A program made the position numbers and the translations under genes. A DNA stretch of 6,281 nucleotides from Bordetella parapertussis. GTDB lineage: Bacteria; Pseudomonadota; Gammaproteobacteria; Burkholderiales; Burkholderiaceae_C. The stretch is taken from the NCBI GenBank assembly GCA_943328885.2, contig CALQBT020000174.1, positions 1 through 6,281 on the forward strand. Reading direction: 5' to 3'. The notes beneath the pieces are model-generated. The model was given only the letters and a program-made list of their open reading frames with translations. It was not told the origin of the DNA and did not search any database. Shown piece after piece: positions 5,995-6,281 of the stretch. Position 1 is the first letter of the stretch. Every line of letters begins with the position of its first letter.

Positions 5995-6281
<287 letters not shown>

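Overview
The window is GC-rich, densely coded DNA with betaproteobacterial style: GC-rich third codon positions, Shine-Dalgarno sites, a tripartite TRAP transporter, a FNR-like box and Burkholderiales-like protein sequences. My best guess is an environmental member of Burkholderiales (Comamonadaceae or a Rubrivivax/Leptothrix-like lineage). This rests on overall protein character, not on a marker gene.

Left part (1-1900). The left edge carries, on the minus strand, the last ~57 codons of what looks like a LivH-type branched-chain amino acid ABC permease. An in-frame stop follows upstream and there is no start codon, so it looks like a 5'-truncated remnant. Two adjacent dyads come next (144-160 and 160-187); the second is shaped like a plus-strand intrinsic terminator. 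Then comes a FNR/ANR-like box (272-285) ahead of a plus-strand pair: a two-CBS-domain protein (354-878) and a divergent PRPP synthetase homologue (938-1900). The pair may form a low-oxygen-controlled unit with an adenylate-sensing protein beside a nucleotide-precursor enzyme.

Middle (1897-2859). A hormone-sensitive-lipase-type alpha/beta hydrolase lies on the minus strand. Its stop overlaps the PRPP synthetase stop inside a single palindromic CTAG, so the two genes converge with no intergenic DNA.

Right part (3017-6281). A complete TRAP transporter operon reads leftward: DctP (periplasmic binding protein), then DctQ overlapping it by 4 nt, then DctM after 7 nt. Across a 158-bp divergent intergenic region lies the start of a 5-oxoprolinase gene, cut by the right edge. 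The simplest reading is a pyroglutamate (5-oxoproline) uptake and utilisation locus: DctPQM imports the substrate using an ion gradient, and oxoprolinase hydrolyses it to glutamate with ATP. The hydrolase lies downstream on the same strand as the TRAP genes but 157 bp away, and its link to them is uncertain.

I see no CRISPR array, tRNA, rRNA, insertion sequence or phage gene. The genes belong to known families; the points of interest are the gene pairings, the FNR-like site, the truncated permease and an unusual catalytic acid in the hydrolase.
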